NCBI GenBank assembly: GCA_029865515.1 | Contig: JAOUGQ010000144.1 | Coordinates: 1-7,267, forward strand | DNA from: Nitrospirota bacterium | GTDB taxonomy: Bacteria > Nitrospirota > Nitrospiria > Nitrospirales > UBA8639 | Length of the DNA: 7,267 nt | Direction of reading: 5' to 3' | In this document: piece after piece, positions 1-5,630 of the stretch | Layout: every line of letters starts with the position of its first letter | Position numbering within the stretch: the first letter of the stretch is position 1 | Program-made: the position numbers and the translations under genes | Notes under the pieces: model-generated | What the model was told of the DNA's origin: nothing | Seen by the model: only the letters and a program-made list of their open reading frames with translations | The model's database searches: none

Positions 1-860
1 TCCTGATATTTCGGCACAGTCATATAGCGGCCAAACCATTCAGCCAGCATCTCTTGATCGTCTACGTACCGGCGCAGGATATGGTGAACAGTCTGCAATG
101 CCTCGGCCGTCATGTGCCCGGGATTATCCTGTGGAACAAGATCCGGATCCGCGAATCGCACGTCCTCACTGAGTTGACGCCCGACATAGTCCGAAAAGTC
201 CTGCAACATTTCCCGGTGAGACGGGGCCCGAAACCCTACCGAATACGTCATGCACCCATCCCCGACCGCAATGCCACTATGACCGACACGGGGTGGGACA
301 TACAACAGATCACCTGGCTCAAGGACCCAACGGTGTGCCGGCTCCCAATCCGACAGGATCGTCACAGGGGTATCAGCACGACGAGGGGAACATTCATCAA
401 ACAGGCCGCCGACTTCCCATTGACGCCGGCCCTCGACTTGAACGAGAAAGACATCGTAGTTGTCGTAGTGAGGCCCGACACCACCCCCATCACTGGCATA
501 GCTGATCATCAGATCATCAATGCGCCAGCTCGGAATGAAATTGAATTGTTGAAGAAATTTCGCCGCCTCGGGGACCCAATGATCAACAGCCTGCACGAGC
601 AAGGTCCAGTGCGTGTCTGGTAAGGCCAGAAACGTCTCATCTGAAAATGGCCCATGTTGCAACTCCCATCGTTCGCCGGAAGCATCACGAATGATCAGGC
701 GAGACTCCACATCTGCCTCACAGGCCAACCCCGCCAATTCATCTCCAGCAATAAGAGACTGACAGCCTGGCAGAGCGTTGCGGATCAGGAGAGGCTTCTT
801 TTGCCAGTATTCCCTCAAAAACGTGTCGAATGATAATTCACCTAGAAGTGGTGTATTCAT
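1..860 (-). CDS. roxA: Ribosomal protein uL16 arginine hydroxylase, JmjC/cupin type (C-terminus outside window)
   Basis: The minus-strand frame is open from ATG at 860 to the window edge, giving 286 residues without a stop. It reads as the RoxA/YcfD family of Fe(II)- and 2-oxoglutarate-dependent oxygenases, which in E. coli hydroxylate an arginine of ribosomal protein L16 in the cytoplasm. The start MNTPLLGELSFDTFLREYWQ and the following KKPLLIRNA are typical of the family. The iron triad is visible as His131 and Asp133 (in GPHYDNYDVFLVQ) and His194 (PPRVGHSG). Arg146 in EGRRQWEVG matches the 2-oxoglutarate-binding arginine, by alignment from memory. E. coli RoxA has about 373 residues, so roughly 90 C-terminal residues (winged-helix part) should lie beyond the window. 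The gene starts 31 bases after the elaA stop and has no strong Shine-Dalgarno, which suggests co-transcription or coupling. The family call is firm; uL16 as substrate is inferred. Confidence 0.93.
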   Translation of the reverse strand, partial: MNTPLLGELSFDTFLREYWQKKPLLIRNALPGCQSLIAGDELAGLACEADVESRLIIRDASGERWELQHGPFSDETFLALPDTHWTLLVQAVDHWVPEAAKFLQQFNFIPSWRIDDLMISYASDGGGVGPHYDNYDVFLVQVEGRRQWEVGGLFDECSPRRADTPVTILSDWEPAHRWVLEPGDLLYVPPRVGHSGIAVGDGCMTYSVGFRAPSHREMLQDFSDYVGRQLSEDVRFADPDLVPQDNPGHMTAEALQTVHHILRRYVDDQEMLAEWFGRYMTVPKYQ

Positions 861-891
861 CGGTGCTCGAAATAGCGAATAGTCAGAAAAC

Positions 892-1356
892 TCAGTGGAA
901 TTCCTTCAACATCTCAACATGAGGGATGCCATCTTCACGGTACATATCCGAGACCCGTGTAAACCCATACTGCGCATAGAACCCATAAAGATATTCCTGC
1001 GCGCTGATTCTGACCCCACGCCCGGGCCAACACTTGTGTATTACATCCAGAGCGGTGCGTAAAAGTTGGTGGCCAACCCCTTTGCCTCGCGGGGCCGCCT
1101 TCACCACAAACCGCCCCAGGCTCACCTCAGGATACCTCAGATCTGGCGGAAGTATCCGCGCATAGGCCATCAGATGCCCGCGCTCATCACGACCTGACAG
1201 ATGCCGTGTCTCTGGGTGTCGATCGAAACGATCCAAATCAGGATAGGGGCACTGTTGTTCGACGACGAATACATCCACCCGCAACTGCAACACTTCAAAC
1301 AACTGATCGACGGTCAATTGCTGAAACGTCTTTACTTCCCACTGTACATTGGACAT
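892..1356 (-). CDS. elaA: ElaA-family GNAT N-acetyltransferase
   Basis: This 154-residue protein matches the length of ElaA, a single-domain GNAT acetyltransferase that uses acetyl-CoA and whose physiological substrate is not established. Family signatures in order are LLQLR-like EVLQLRVDVFVVEQQCPYPDLD (residues 21-42), MAYARILPP (63-71), the beta strand and acetyl-CoA pyrophosphate loop LGRFVVKAAPRGKGVG (80-95, with the R-x-x-G-x-G pattern at 90-95), and the C-terminal YGFYAQYGF...YREDGIPHVEM (124-149). The start at 1356 is the first ATG that agrees with the family N-terminus. The upstream ribosome-binding site is weak, with only an AAGG about 17 bases before it. It lies 91 bases after the DUF1015 gene and 31 bases before roxA, so it probably shares a transcript with roxA. 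I see no damaged or missing motif. Confidence 0.93.
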   Translation of the reverse strand: MSNVQWEVKTFQQLTVDQLFEVLQLRVDVFVVEQQCPYPDLDRFDRHPETRHLSGRDERGHLMAYARILPPDLRYPEVSLGRFVVKAAPRGKGVGHQLLRTALDVIHKCWPGRGVRISAQEYLYGFYAQYGFTRVSDMYREDGIPHVEMLKEFH

Positions 1357-1382
1357 CGCTTGTAAATGACAAACCTTGGAAA

Positions 1383-1435
1383 CTTTTTTGGATCTGGCCG
1401 CTAGTGACTTTTCTAAATTCCTTTTTTTGATCTGG
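1383..1435. repeat. Pair of 15-nt direct repeats in the elaA upstream gap
   Basis: CTTTTTTGGATCTGG (1383-1397) and CTTTTTTTGATCTGG (1421-1435) match at 14 of 15 positions and are 38 bases apart, start to start. Both lie in the 91-base gap between the DUF1015 stop and the elaA start. On the coding (minus) strand each reads CCAGATC followed by an A-rich run. They could be a small duplication or a pair of binding sites. A-run repeats of this size can also arise by chance. Confidence 0.5.
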
Positions 1436-1447
1436 GGGGAAGCAGCC

Positions 1448-2701
1448 TTATTTGTCCCCTAGCCTGTGCACGAACAGGCCATCCCGCAACTTGGGTTCAA
1501 ACCAGGTGCTTTTGGGTGGCATGACGCAGCCGGCATCCGACACAGCCATGAGTTCGTCTACGGTTGTGGGGTACAACCAAAACGCGACGGACCAGTCGTC
1601 ACAGTCTACCATTGCCGCGAGCTTTTCCGGCCCACGCACTCCTCCCACAAAATCAATCCGGGGATCTGACCGTTGATCGGTAATTCCCAATAGCGGGTCC
1701 AATACCCGCTCGGTTAATACCGACACGGCTAATGCGCGAACCGGATCGCTTCGAAGTTCGGCCAATTGCTCTTCTGAGAGTTTCGGTGTGGCCCGATACC
1801 ATCGACTCTCCAGATACATATCGAATCCCAGTGGAGGCGGAGCGCCCGGGAGCGTGACCGATTGGAGGTCAAAGTGACGAGTCACCGCTTCAACAAATTC
1901 TGATGGCCTGAGACCGTGTAAATCTCGAACCACCCGATTATACGGAAGAATCTGAAGTTGGTCGTGCGGAAAAATCACCGCCAAAAACCCGTCTTCGGGT
2001 TGCCTCTCGTTTGATGTTCCAAACTTTTGACGAGCGGCACGCACACGACTGGCTGCTGCCGAACGATGGTGTCCGTCGGCGATGTACAGGGATTGGATAT
2101 CGCGAAAGTTTTCCACAATCTGCTGAACGATGGATTCGTCCCGCACACTCCATACAGTGTGCTCCACCTTATCGTCGGCCACGAAGTGCACATCCGGCCT
2201 GGTGCCGGTAACGCCTTTCAGCCAATGCTCGAAAGCGGCCGTCCGCCGGCAGAACAATAACACCGGACCGGATTGAGACTCATGGGCTTCAATGAGCCTG
2301 ACGCGATCAGCTTCCTTCACCGGCCTGGTGTACTCATGTTTCTTGATGATCCCTCGATCGTACTCGTCAACGGACGCCAGGGCCACCAGACCTGTCTGCT
2401 CGTGTGGTCCCCACTTCTGGCGGTAGACCCCGAGCAAAGGCTGTTTTTCCTGCTCCAGAATGCCTTGCTGTATAAGATTCTGCAGATTGGCCGCACCTCG
2501 TTCGTACACGGCGGTGGAATAGGGATCAACCCCATCAGAAAGCTCCAGCTCCGCCCGGCTGATGCGAAGAAAGCTATACGGATTTCCATCGGCAAGCTGA
2601 CGAGCCTCTTCCAACGAGACCACGTCATAGGGAGGGGCAGCTACTTGACTGGCCAACTCAGGCCTGGGCCTGAGGGCGCGAAACGGTAAAATTGTCGCCA
2701 T
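1448..2701 (-). CDS. DUF1015 family protein, function unknown
   Basis: This full-length 417-residue cytoplasmic protein has no signal peptide or membrane segment. It carries DUF1015 hallmarks along its length: LPFRALRPRPE near the N-terminus, VAAPPYDVVSLEEARQLADGNPYSFLRISRAE (20-51), KKHEYTRPVKEADRVRLIEAH (120-140), YIADGHHRSAAA (206-217), LPYNRVVRDL (252-261), and the C-terminal VMPPKSTWFEPKLRDGLFVH (393-412). Members are usually of this size, so it looks intact. No activity is established to my knowledge. The DGHHR motif resembles the one in ParB/sulfiredoxin-fold free serine kinases (SerK type), and DUF1015 genes sit next to serine-biosynthesis genes in some other bacteria (from memory), so a small-molecule kinase role is possible but unproven. 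ATG at 2701 has GGAG about 9 bases upstream. It follows the zinc-ribbon gene by 37 bases, probably in one operon. Confidence 0.93.
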   Translation of the reverse strand: MATILPFRALRPRPELASQVAAPPYDVVSLEEARQLADGNPYSFLRISRAELELSDGVDPYSTAVYERGAANLQNLIQQGILEQEKQPLLGVYRQKWGPHEQTGLVALASVDEYDRGIIKKHEYTRPVKEADRVRLIEAHESQSGPVLLFCRRTAAFEHWLKGVTGTRPDVHFVADDKVEHTVWSVRDESIVQQIVENFRDIQSLYIADGHHRSAAASRVRAARQKFGTSNERQPEDGFLAVIFPHDQLQILPYNRVVRDLHGLRPSEFVEAVTRHFDLQSVTLPGAPPPLGFDMYLESRWYRATPKLSEEQLAELRSDPVRALAVSVLTERVLDPLLGITDQRSDPRIDFVGGVRGPEKLAAMVDCDDWSVAFWLYPTTVDELMAVSDAGCVMPPKSTWFEPKLRDGLFVHRLGDK

Positions 2702-2738
2702 GGTGTCATTCTCCAGCTAATACATAAACCCGAACTCT

Positions 2739-3098
2739 TCAGGTCTCCATCATTTCCAGTCTGGCATCAAACTCATGTCCGCATTGGACACATCGAATAC
2801 AATCCGATTCCACCAACGGTTCGTCATCCCGGATTCCCATTCCCCCGCAATCGGGACATCGAGCCAAATGGACTTTTTGATCATCAACTGTTTCATATTG
2901 CGTTCCATGAAGGCAAAACACCGGTTGGCCGTCAAGAACCCATGGGTTCCCGGCTTTATCAACAACAGGCAGAGCAATATAATGTTGCGCCGCATAGGCC
3001 TCTTGTTCCGTTCGTGTCGAAAGACCGTCTTGAACAAGTTTACCGCCTTTGACCTCGTACAGGGCACCTTCTTTTGGAATGACTTTTGTCGGTCCCAT
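2739..3098 (-). CDS. Small cysteine-rich (zinc-ribbon-like) protein of unknown function
   Basis: I do not recognise this 119-residue protein. The N-terminal two thirds (MGPTKVIPKEGALYEVKGGK onward) look like a soluble mixed alpha/beta region. A single Cys62-x-His64 occurs in PVFCLHGTQ. The C-terminal third carries Cys81-x2-Cys84 (ARCPDCGG) and Cys100, Cys103 and Cys106 (CIRCVQCGHEFDARL), spaced like a zinc ribbon whose knuckles would be 81/84 and 103/106. There is no membrane segment or signal peptide. The frame stays open upstream to an ATG at 3200, but the start at 3098 is preferred because a perfect AGGAGGTGA sits directly before it and the extra 34 residues look like untranslated leader. 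It lies 157 bases after elbB and 37 bases before the DUF1015 gene. Zinc binding and a regulatory or scaffold role are inference only. Confidence 0.85.
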   Translation of the reverse strand: MGPTKVIPKEGALYEVKGGKLVQDGLSTRTEQEAYAAQHYIALPVVDKAGNPWVLDGQPVFCLHGTQYETVDDQKVHLARCPDCGGMGIRDDEPLVESDCIRCVQCGHEFDARLEMMET

Positions 3099-3100
3099 CT

Positions 3101-3109
3101 TCACCTCCT
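3101..3109 (-). promoter_or_regulatory. Strong Shine-Dalgarno deciding the start of the zinc-ribbon gene
   Basis: On the minus strand AGGAGGTGA lies directly before the ATG at 3098. The AGGAGG core is 5 bases from the start codon, which is ideal spacing. It places the true start 34 codons inside the longest open frame. Confidence 0.85.
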
Positions 3110-3255
3110 CTAAGTGAGAACATCCCAATTTGGAATCAACTGCCATTTGGTGAACGCTGAGGTGTCGGTCGAGTAATCCACACTTTCTGTGCCTTGTCAT
3201 CCTGGTTAATTCTCTACCTGGCTCCAGGAAGCTCGGCAGCCTATCCCTTTTTTAT

Positions 3256-3909
3256 TCAGGCCATTTTAATCAGTTCGGATATCGCACCACTGACACCTTC
3301 AAAAATCTGATGAGGTTTCGCCGTGCCATACATATAAGCCGGTGTGGTGATCACTTTATGACTGTGATCCACAACATACTTTTCCACCGCGCACTTCTGA
3401 TGCTTGGCACCGGTCTTTTCCAGTTCCGAAGCGGTTCCGGCATCCTCGCCAATCGTCACATTCACGCCTTTCTTCCCCAAAGCCAACGCCATGATGGCCG
3501 GCGCGATACAGATTGCGACGATGGGTTTACCGCTGTGATGAAACTCTTGCACCACTCGTGCAACCTGAGGATCGATCTGCCCCTCACTGCCCTTTTCGGC
3601 AAAATTACACAAATGGATGGCTGCGCCGAATCCACCCGGAAATGCCAGGGCATCAAAATCCTGGGCTTTCAAATTTTCTAACGGTTGGATGTCCCCCCTG
3701 GCAATGCGGGCAGCCTCCTGTAACACATTTCGTTTCTGGCCCGTTGGCTTCTGAGTCAGATGATTCGTTTCCGGCACGTCCTTATTGAGCGCGAACACTT
3801 TGTATGTCGCACCCTGTTGCCCAATGGCAATCAGGGTGCTAATGGCTTCCGTAATTTCGGCTCCATCCAGGAATCCACAGCCTGAGAGAACGACGGCAAC
3901 TGTTTTCAT
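3256..3909 (-). CDS. elbB: Isoprenoid biosynthesis glyoxalase ElbB (DJ-1/PfpI superfamily)
   Basis: This 217-residue protein matches ElbB almost end to end. ElbB is a DJ-1-like protein reported as a glyoxalase and, in E. coli, as an enhancer of lycopene production. Family signatures are MKTVAVVLSGCGFLDGAEITEA (1-22), NVLQEAARIARGDIQPL (61-77), FPGGFGAAIHLCNFA (90-104), the nucleophile loop VAICIAPAIMAL with Cys134 (131-142), VTIGEDAGTASELEKTGAKH (151-170) and the C-terminal VVDHSHKVITTPAYMYG (179-195). It has no export signal and is expected to be cytoplasmic, detoxifying alpha-oxoaldehydes. The start at 3909 is chosen over an ATG at 3951 because AAGGAGGAC precedes it and it matches the family N-terminus exactly. 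It is the first gene of the left-hand minus-strand set; 157 bases follow before the next gene, with no convincing terminator in them. Confidence 0.95.
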   Translation of the reverse strand: MKTVAVVLSGCGFLDGAEITEAISTLIAIGQQGATYKVFALNKDVPETNHLTQKPTGQKRNVLQEAARIARGDIQPLENLKAQDFDALAFPGGFGAAIHLCNFAEKGSEGQIDPQVARVVQEFHHSGKPIVAICIAPAIMALALGKKGVNVTIGEDAGTASELEKTGAKHQKCAVEKYVVDHSHKVITTPAYMYGTAKPHQIFEGVSGAISELIKMA

Positions 3910-3914
3910 GATGT

Positions 3915-3920
3915 CCTCCT
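3915..3920 (-). promoter_or_regulatory. elbB: Shine-Dalgarno of elbB
   Basis: AGGAGG on the minus strand lies 5 bases before the ATG at 3909 and decides this start over the in-frame ATG 14 codons upstream. Confidence 0.85.
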
Positions 3921-4244
3921 TTTGACTAGATGAAAACAATGAGGGACACACTTCACGGTCTCGGCTGTCCCCATTTCCCGTGACATTTGTTACGCTAGTA
4001 TGACTCTGTCAGGAAGGTCAATCCTTAGATTGGCAGGAACCACTCCACGGTTCGATTTTTCCAACTCTCCGGGCCGGTCAAAGTCATCTAAATTCGCCAA
4101 AGAATGCAAAAAGGAAAGGCATGGGGAATCTCGTGTAACATCCTGCTTGCCCGCCTAAAAAAAATGGGCACAGAGCCTTTGCTGCCCTCAAACCTCAAAG
4201 GGAATTACATGTTTTTCAAGGCCTTCAGACCTCGGAATGGCTTA

Positions 4245-4273
4245 TTCAGAAACCAGGCACCCCGTGATATTCT
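4245..4273 (+). promoter_or_regulatory. Weak sigma70-type promoter candidate for the DUF898 gene
   Basis: TTCAGA (4245-4250) and TATTCT (4268-4273) are separated by 17 bases, and each matches the sigma70 consensus at 4 of 6 positions. Transcription would start near 4280, about 30 bases before the ATG at 4312. The match is modest and could be chance. Confidence 0.28.
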
Positions 4274-4311
4274 GTCGAGTATTCCGTAACAACCTTTCGC
4301 ATGAGGAAAAC

Positions 4312-4638
4312 ATGAACCAACATCATTTTGATTTTCGCGGGACAGGATTGAGTTGTTTATGGCTTTTTCTTTGGACCTGGGTGTTGACCGTCATCACTTT
4401 TGGCCTATTTTTCCCCTGGGCTTATTCAGCCCAACAACGATGGATTTCTGAGCAGACCTTCATCAGCAATCGCCAGCTGGCATTTCATGGCACCGGGATC
4501 GGCTTTTTTGGAAATTGGCTGCTGATTATGGTGTTGACCATCATCACCTTCGGGTTGTACATGCCCTGGGGCTTCTGCCGGTTGAAACGCTGGCAAACGA
4601 ATAACCTATCCTTCGCCGATGAGAAATTCCAGAATTAA
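4312..4638 (+). CDS. Short DUF898-type membrane protein made of two tandem repeats
   Basis: This 108-residue protein contains two copies of one unit, offset by exactly 50 residues. FRGTG at 8-12 matches FHGTG at 58-62, WVLTVITFGLFFPW (23-36) matches MVLTIITFGLYMPW (73-86), and RW at 43-44 matches RW at 93-94. Each unit holds one hydrophobic segment (about 15-36 and 65-86) ending in the Pro-Trp pair, followed by a polar stretch with basic and aromatic residues. The pattern matches DUF898 (YjgN-like) inner-membrane proteins of unknown function, which are usually about three times longer, so this is a minimal version. The start at 4312 has GAGGA just upstream, with close 4-base spacing. An upstream in-frame ATG at 4237 would add 25 polar residues without a ribosome-binding site and was not used. 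A location in the inner membrane with two helices is predicted. Confidence 0.85.
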   Translation: MNQHHFDFRGTGLSCLWLFLWTWVLTVITFGLFFPWAYSAQQRWISEQTFISNRQLAFHGTGIGFFGNWLLIMVLTIITFGLYMPWGFCRLKRWQTNNLSFADEKFQN

Positions 4639-4661
4639 CAGCAGGCAATCAGTGAAGCTCT

Positions 4662-4679
4662 CCCCGGCAAGCTGTGGGG
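4662..4679. repeat. Degenerate hairpin, first of two related copies
   Basis: CCCC (4662-4665) and GGGG (4676-4679) flank a GCAAGC core, and ATC follows one base later. It matches the hairpin at 4721-4740 except for a two-base loss in the left arm, so its stem is imperfect. It lies 23 bases after the DUF898 stop. Confidence 0.55.
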
Positions 4680-4720
4680 CATCTTCCAAAGGTGTTGTCC
4701 AGTCAGATTTGCGCATTCCT

Positions 4721-4740
4721 CCCCTCAGCAAGCTGAGGGG
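4721..4740. repeat. Perfect GC-rich hairpin, second copy; possible terminator
   Basis: CCCCTCAGC and GCTGAGGGG form a perfect 9-bp stem around AA. A T5 run (TGTTTTTAG) begins about 12 bases after the stem, which is too far for a standard intrinsic terminator, so termination after the DUF898 gene is only possible. The same core and a following ATC occur in the copy 59 bases upstream, which points to a small repeated palindrome family. Confidence 0.65.
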
Positions 4741-4790
4741 TATCCTGCGCTGTTTTTAGTAAATTCCAGATTTCTTCATTTCCCCTTGTC

Positions 4791-4808
4791 AACACATATT
4801 TCTGTGTT
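4791..4808. promoter_or_regulatory. Small inverted repeat upstream of the cyclophilin gene
   Basis: AACACA (4791-4796) and TGTGTT (4803-4808) are perfect inverted 6-base arms around TATTTC, next to a -35-like TTGTCA (4786-4791). It could be an operator, but no matching -10 box sits 17 bases downstream and six-base arms occur by chance. It lies 66 bases before the cyclophilin start. Confidence 0.25.
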
Positions 4809-4874
4809 TCATCCTGGCTGAAATACCCGTGAAGCTTGATGAACTTTATAAACCCTTGTTAAAGTGCCGAGGCC

Positions 4875-5408
4875 GTGACAACATCACCCCCCCTGCAATT
4901 TAAAAAGAAAAATCCCAAGGCCATCATTTCCACCGAGTACGGGGATATTGAAATCCGTTTTTACACGGACAATGCTCCTCGACACGTAGAAAACTTCCTC
5001 AATCTCATCAGGCTGAAATTTTTCGATGGCACGACGTTCCACCGGGTCGTCCCAGGATTTCTGATCCAAGGTGGCGATCCCATGAGTAAACATCCGGACC
5101 GGGAACTCCATGGCACAGGAGGACCGGGATTCAGCCTCCCTCCCGAACCGAGTGATCGACCTCACCGTCGCGGAACCGTGGCCATGGCCAAAGTCCCACG
5201 CAATGAAGATTCCAGCCGGGACATATCCGATAGCGGGTCGCAGTTCTATATCGTGGTACAAGACACGAGCAGCCTTGATCGAATGTATACGGTGTTCGGA
5301 AAGGTCGTGAAAGGCATGGATGTGGTGGATCAGATCGTGGCTCTACCCCGCGATAGCCGGGACAATCCACTGGAACCGGTGAGGATGACCGTTCGGGCTG
5401 AAGAATAG
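4875..5408 (+). CDS. Cyclophilin-type peptidyl-prolyl cis-trans isomerase
   Basis: This 177-residue cyclophilin catalyses cis-trans isomerisation of Xaa-Pro bonds. The fold's motifs occur in order: ISTEYGDIEIRFYTDNAPRH (18-37), VENFLNLI, FFDGTTFHRVVPGFLIQGGDP (49-69) with catalytic Arg57 and Gln65, HRRGTVAMAK (97-106), SGSQFYIVVQD (120-130) and YTVFGKVVKGMDVVDQI (138-154). The tryptophan of human cyclophilin A (Trp121) is not conserved around SSLDRMYTVFG, as in many bacterial members. There is no signal peptide or lipobox, so it should act in the cytoplasm. The frame is closed by TAA at 4860, and the only plausible start is GTG at 4875. A GAGG lies just 2 bases before it, which is unusually close, so initiation may be weak. 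It is transcribed towards the MEMO gene, with the inverted repeat at 5504-5630 between them. Confidence 0.94.
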   Translation: MTTSPPLQFKKKNPKAIISTEYGDIEIRFYTDNAPRHVENFLNLIRLKFFDGTTFHRVVPGFLIQGGDPMSKHPDRELHGTGGPGFSLPPEPSDRPHRRGTVAMAKVPRNEDSSRDISDSGSQFYIVVQDTSSLDRMYTVFGKVVKGMDVVDQIVALPRDSRDNPLEPVRMTVRAEE

Positions 5409-5503
5409 GGTTACGCCCAACGTGAGAAGTCAGGTTTCTATCTAACGAAAACCCGCTGGCTCTTCAACTGAGAAGGGTGTCATATTCCCCCCTCAATCAA
5501 ATT

Positions 5504-5630
5504 AACCGGCTGTTCAAAAAGGCCATCCAGCGCGGCCGCAACGAACAATGGGGCGAAACATACGATGAAAGTACGTTGAGCATCTGAGGGAGGCGAGAAC
5601 AAAGCTGGTGGGCTTTTTCAACAGACGGCT
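5504..5630. repeat. Imperfect inverted repeat (MITE-like), possible bidirectional terminator
   Basis: The outer arms at 5504-5524 and 5610-5630 are inverted copies matching at 17 of 21 positions. Pairing continues inward with one small bulge to CCAGC (5527-5531) and GCTGG (5604-5608), enclosing about 72 bases. Read on either strand, the distal stem ends GCTGG-T/A-GGGC or GGCC followed by TTTTT, as in an intrinsic terminator. The right end overlaps the stop codon of the MEMO gene (5629-5631). The sequence resembles, from memory, intergenic repeats that are numerous in Nitrospira genomes. No coding frame of note lies inside. Confidence 0.75.

Larger units (their letters stand above)
3910..4311. 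other. Divergent intergenic region between elbB and the DUF898 gene
   Basis: These 402 bases hold no convincing gene. Short plus-strand frames from 4104 and 4237 lack ribosome-binding sites and resemble no family. The region should carry promoters for both flanking genes. For elbB, a minus-strand TTGACC at 4016-4021 is a possible -35 box, but no good -10 follows at proper spacing. The leader before elbB would then be about 80-100 bases. I see no convincing riboswitch, tRNA or large repeat here. Confidence 0.6.

Noticed and set aside
54..623. A 189-codon plus-strand open frame
   Set aside because: It lies antisense to roxA, whose minus-strand product shows all catalytic motifs. The plus-strand product resembles no family and has no ribosome-binding site.
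2273..2689. A 138-codon plus-strand open frame
   Set aside because: It is antisense to the 5' part of the DUF1015 gene, which has clear family motifs throughout.
3099..3200. 34-residue N-terminal extension of the zinc-ribbon protein
   Set aside because: A perfect AGGAGGTGA lies inside it directly before the ATG at 3098, so this stretch is leader sequence.
3213..3240. Small hairpin (CCTGG-CT-CCAGG) after elbB considered as a terminator
   Set aside because: The stem has only 5 pairs and no T-run follows on the minus strand, so termination is not supported.
3910..3951. 14-residue N-terminal extension of ElbB
   Set aside because: The ElbB family begins at MKTVAVVLSGCG, and AAGGAGG precedes that ATG.
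4104..4289. A 61-codon plus-strand frame upstream of the DUF898 gene
   Set aside because: It has no ribosome-binding site and low-complexity basic content, and it overlaps the likely promoter of the next gene.
4237..4311. 25-residue N-terminal extension of the DUF898 protein
   Set aside because: The ATG at 4237 has no ribosome-binding site, whereas the ATG at 4312 follows GAGGA and begins just before the repeat unit.
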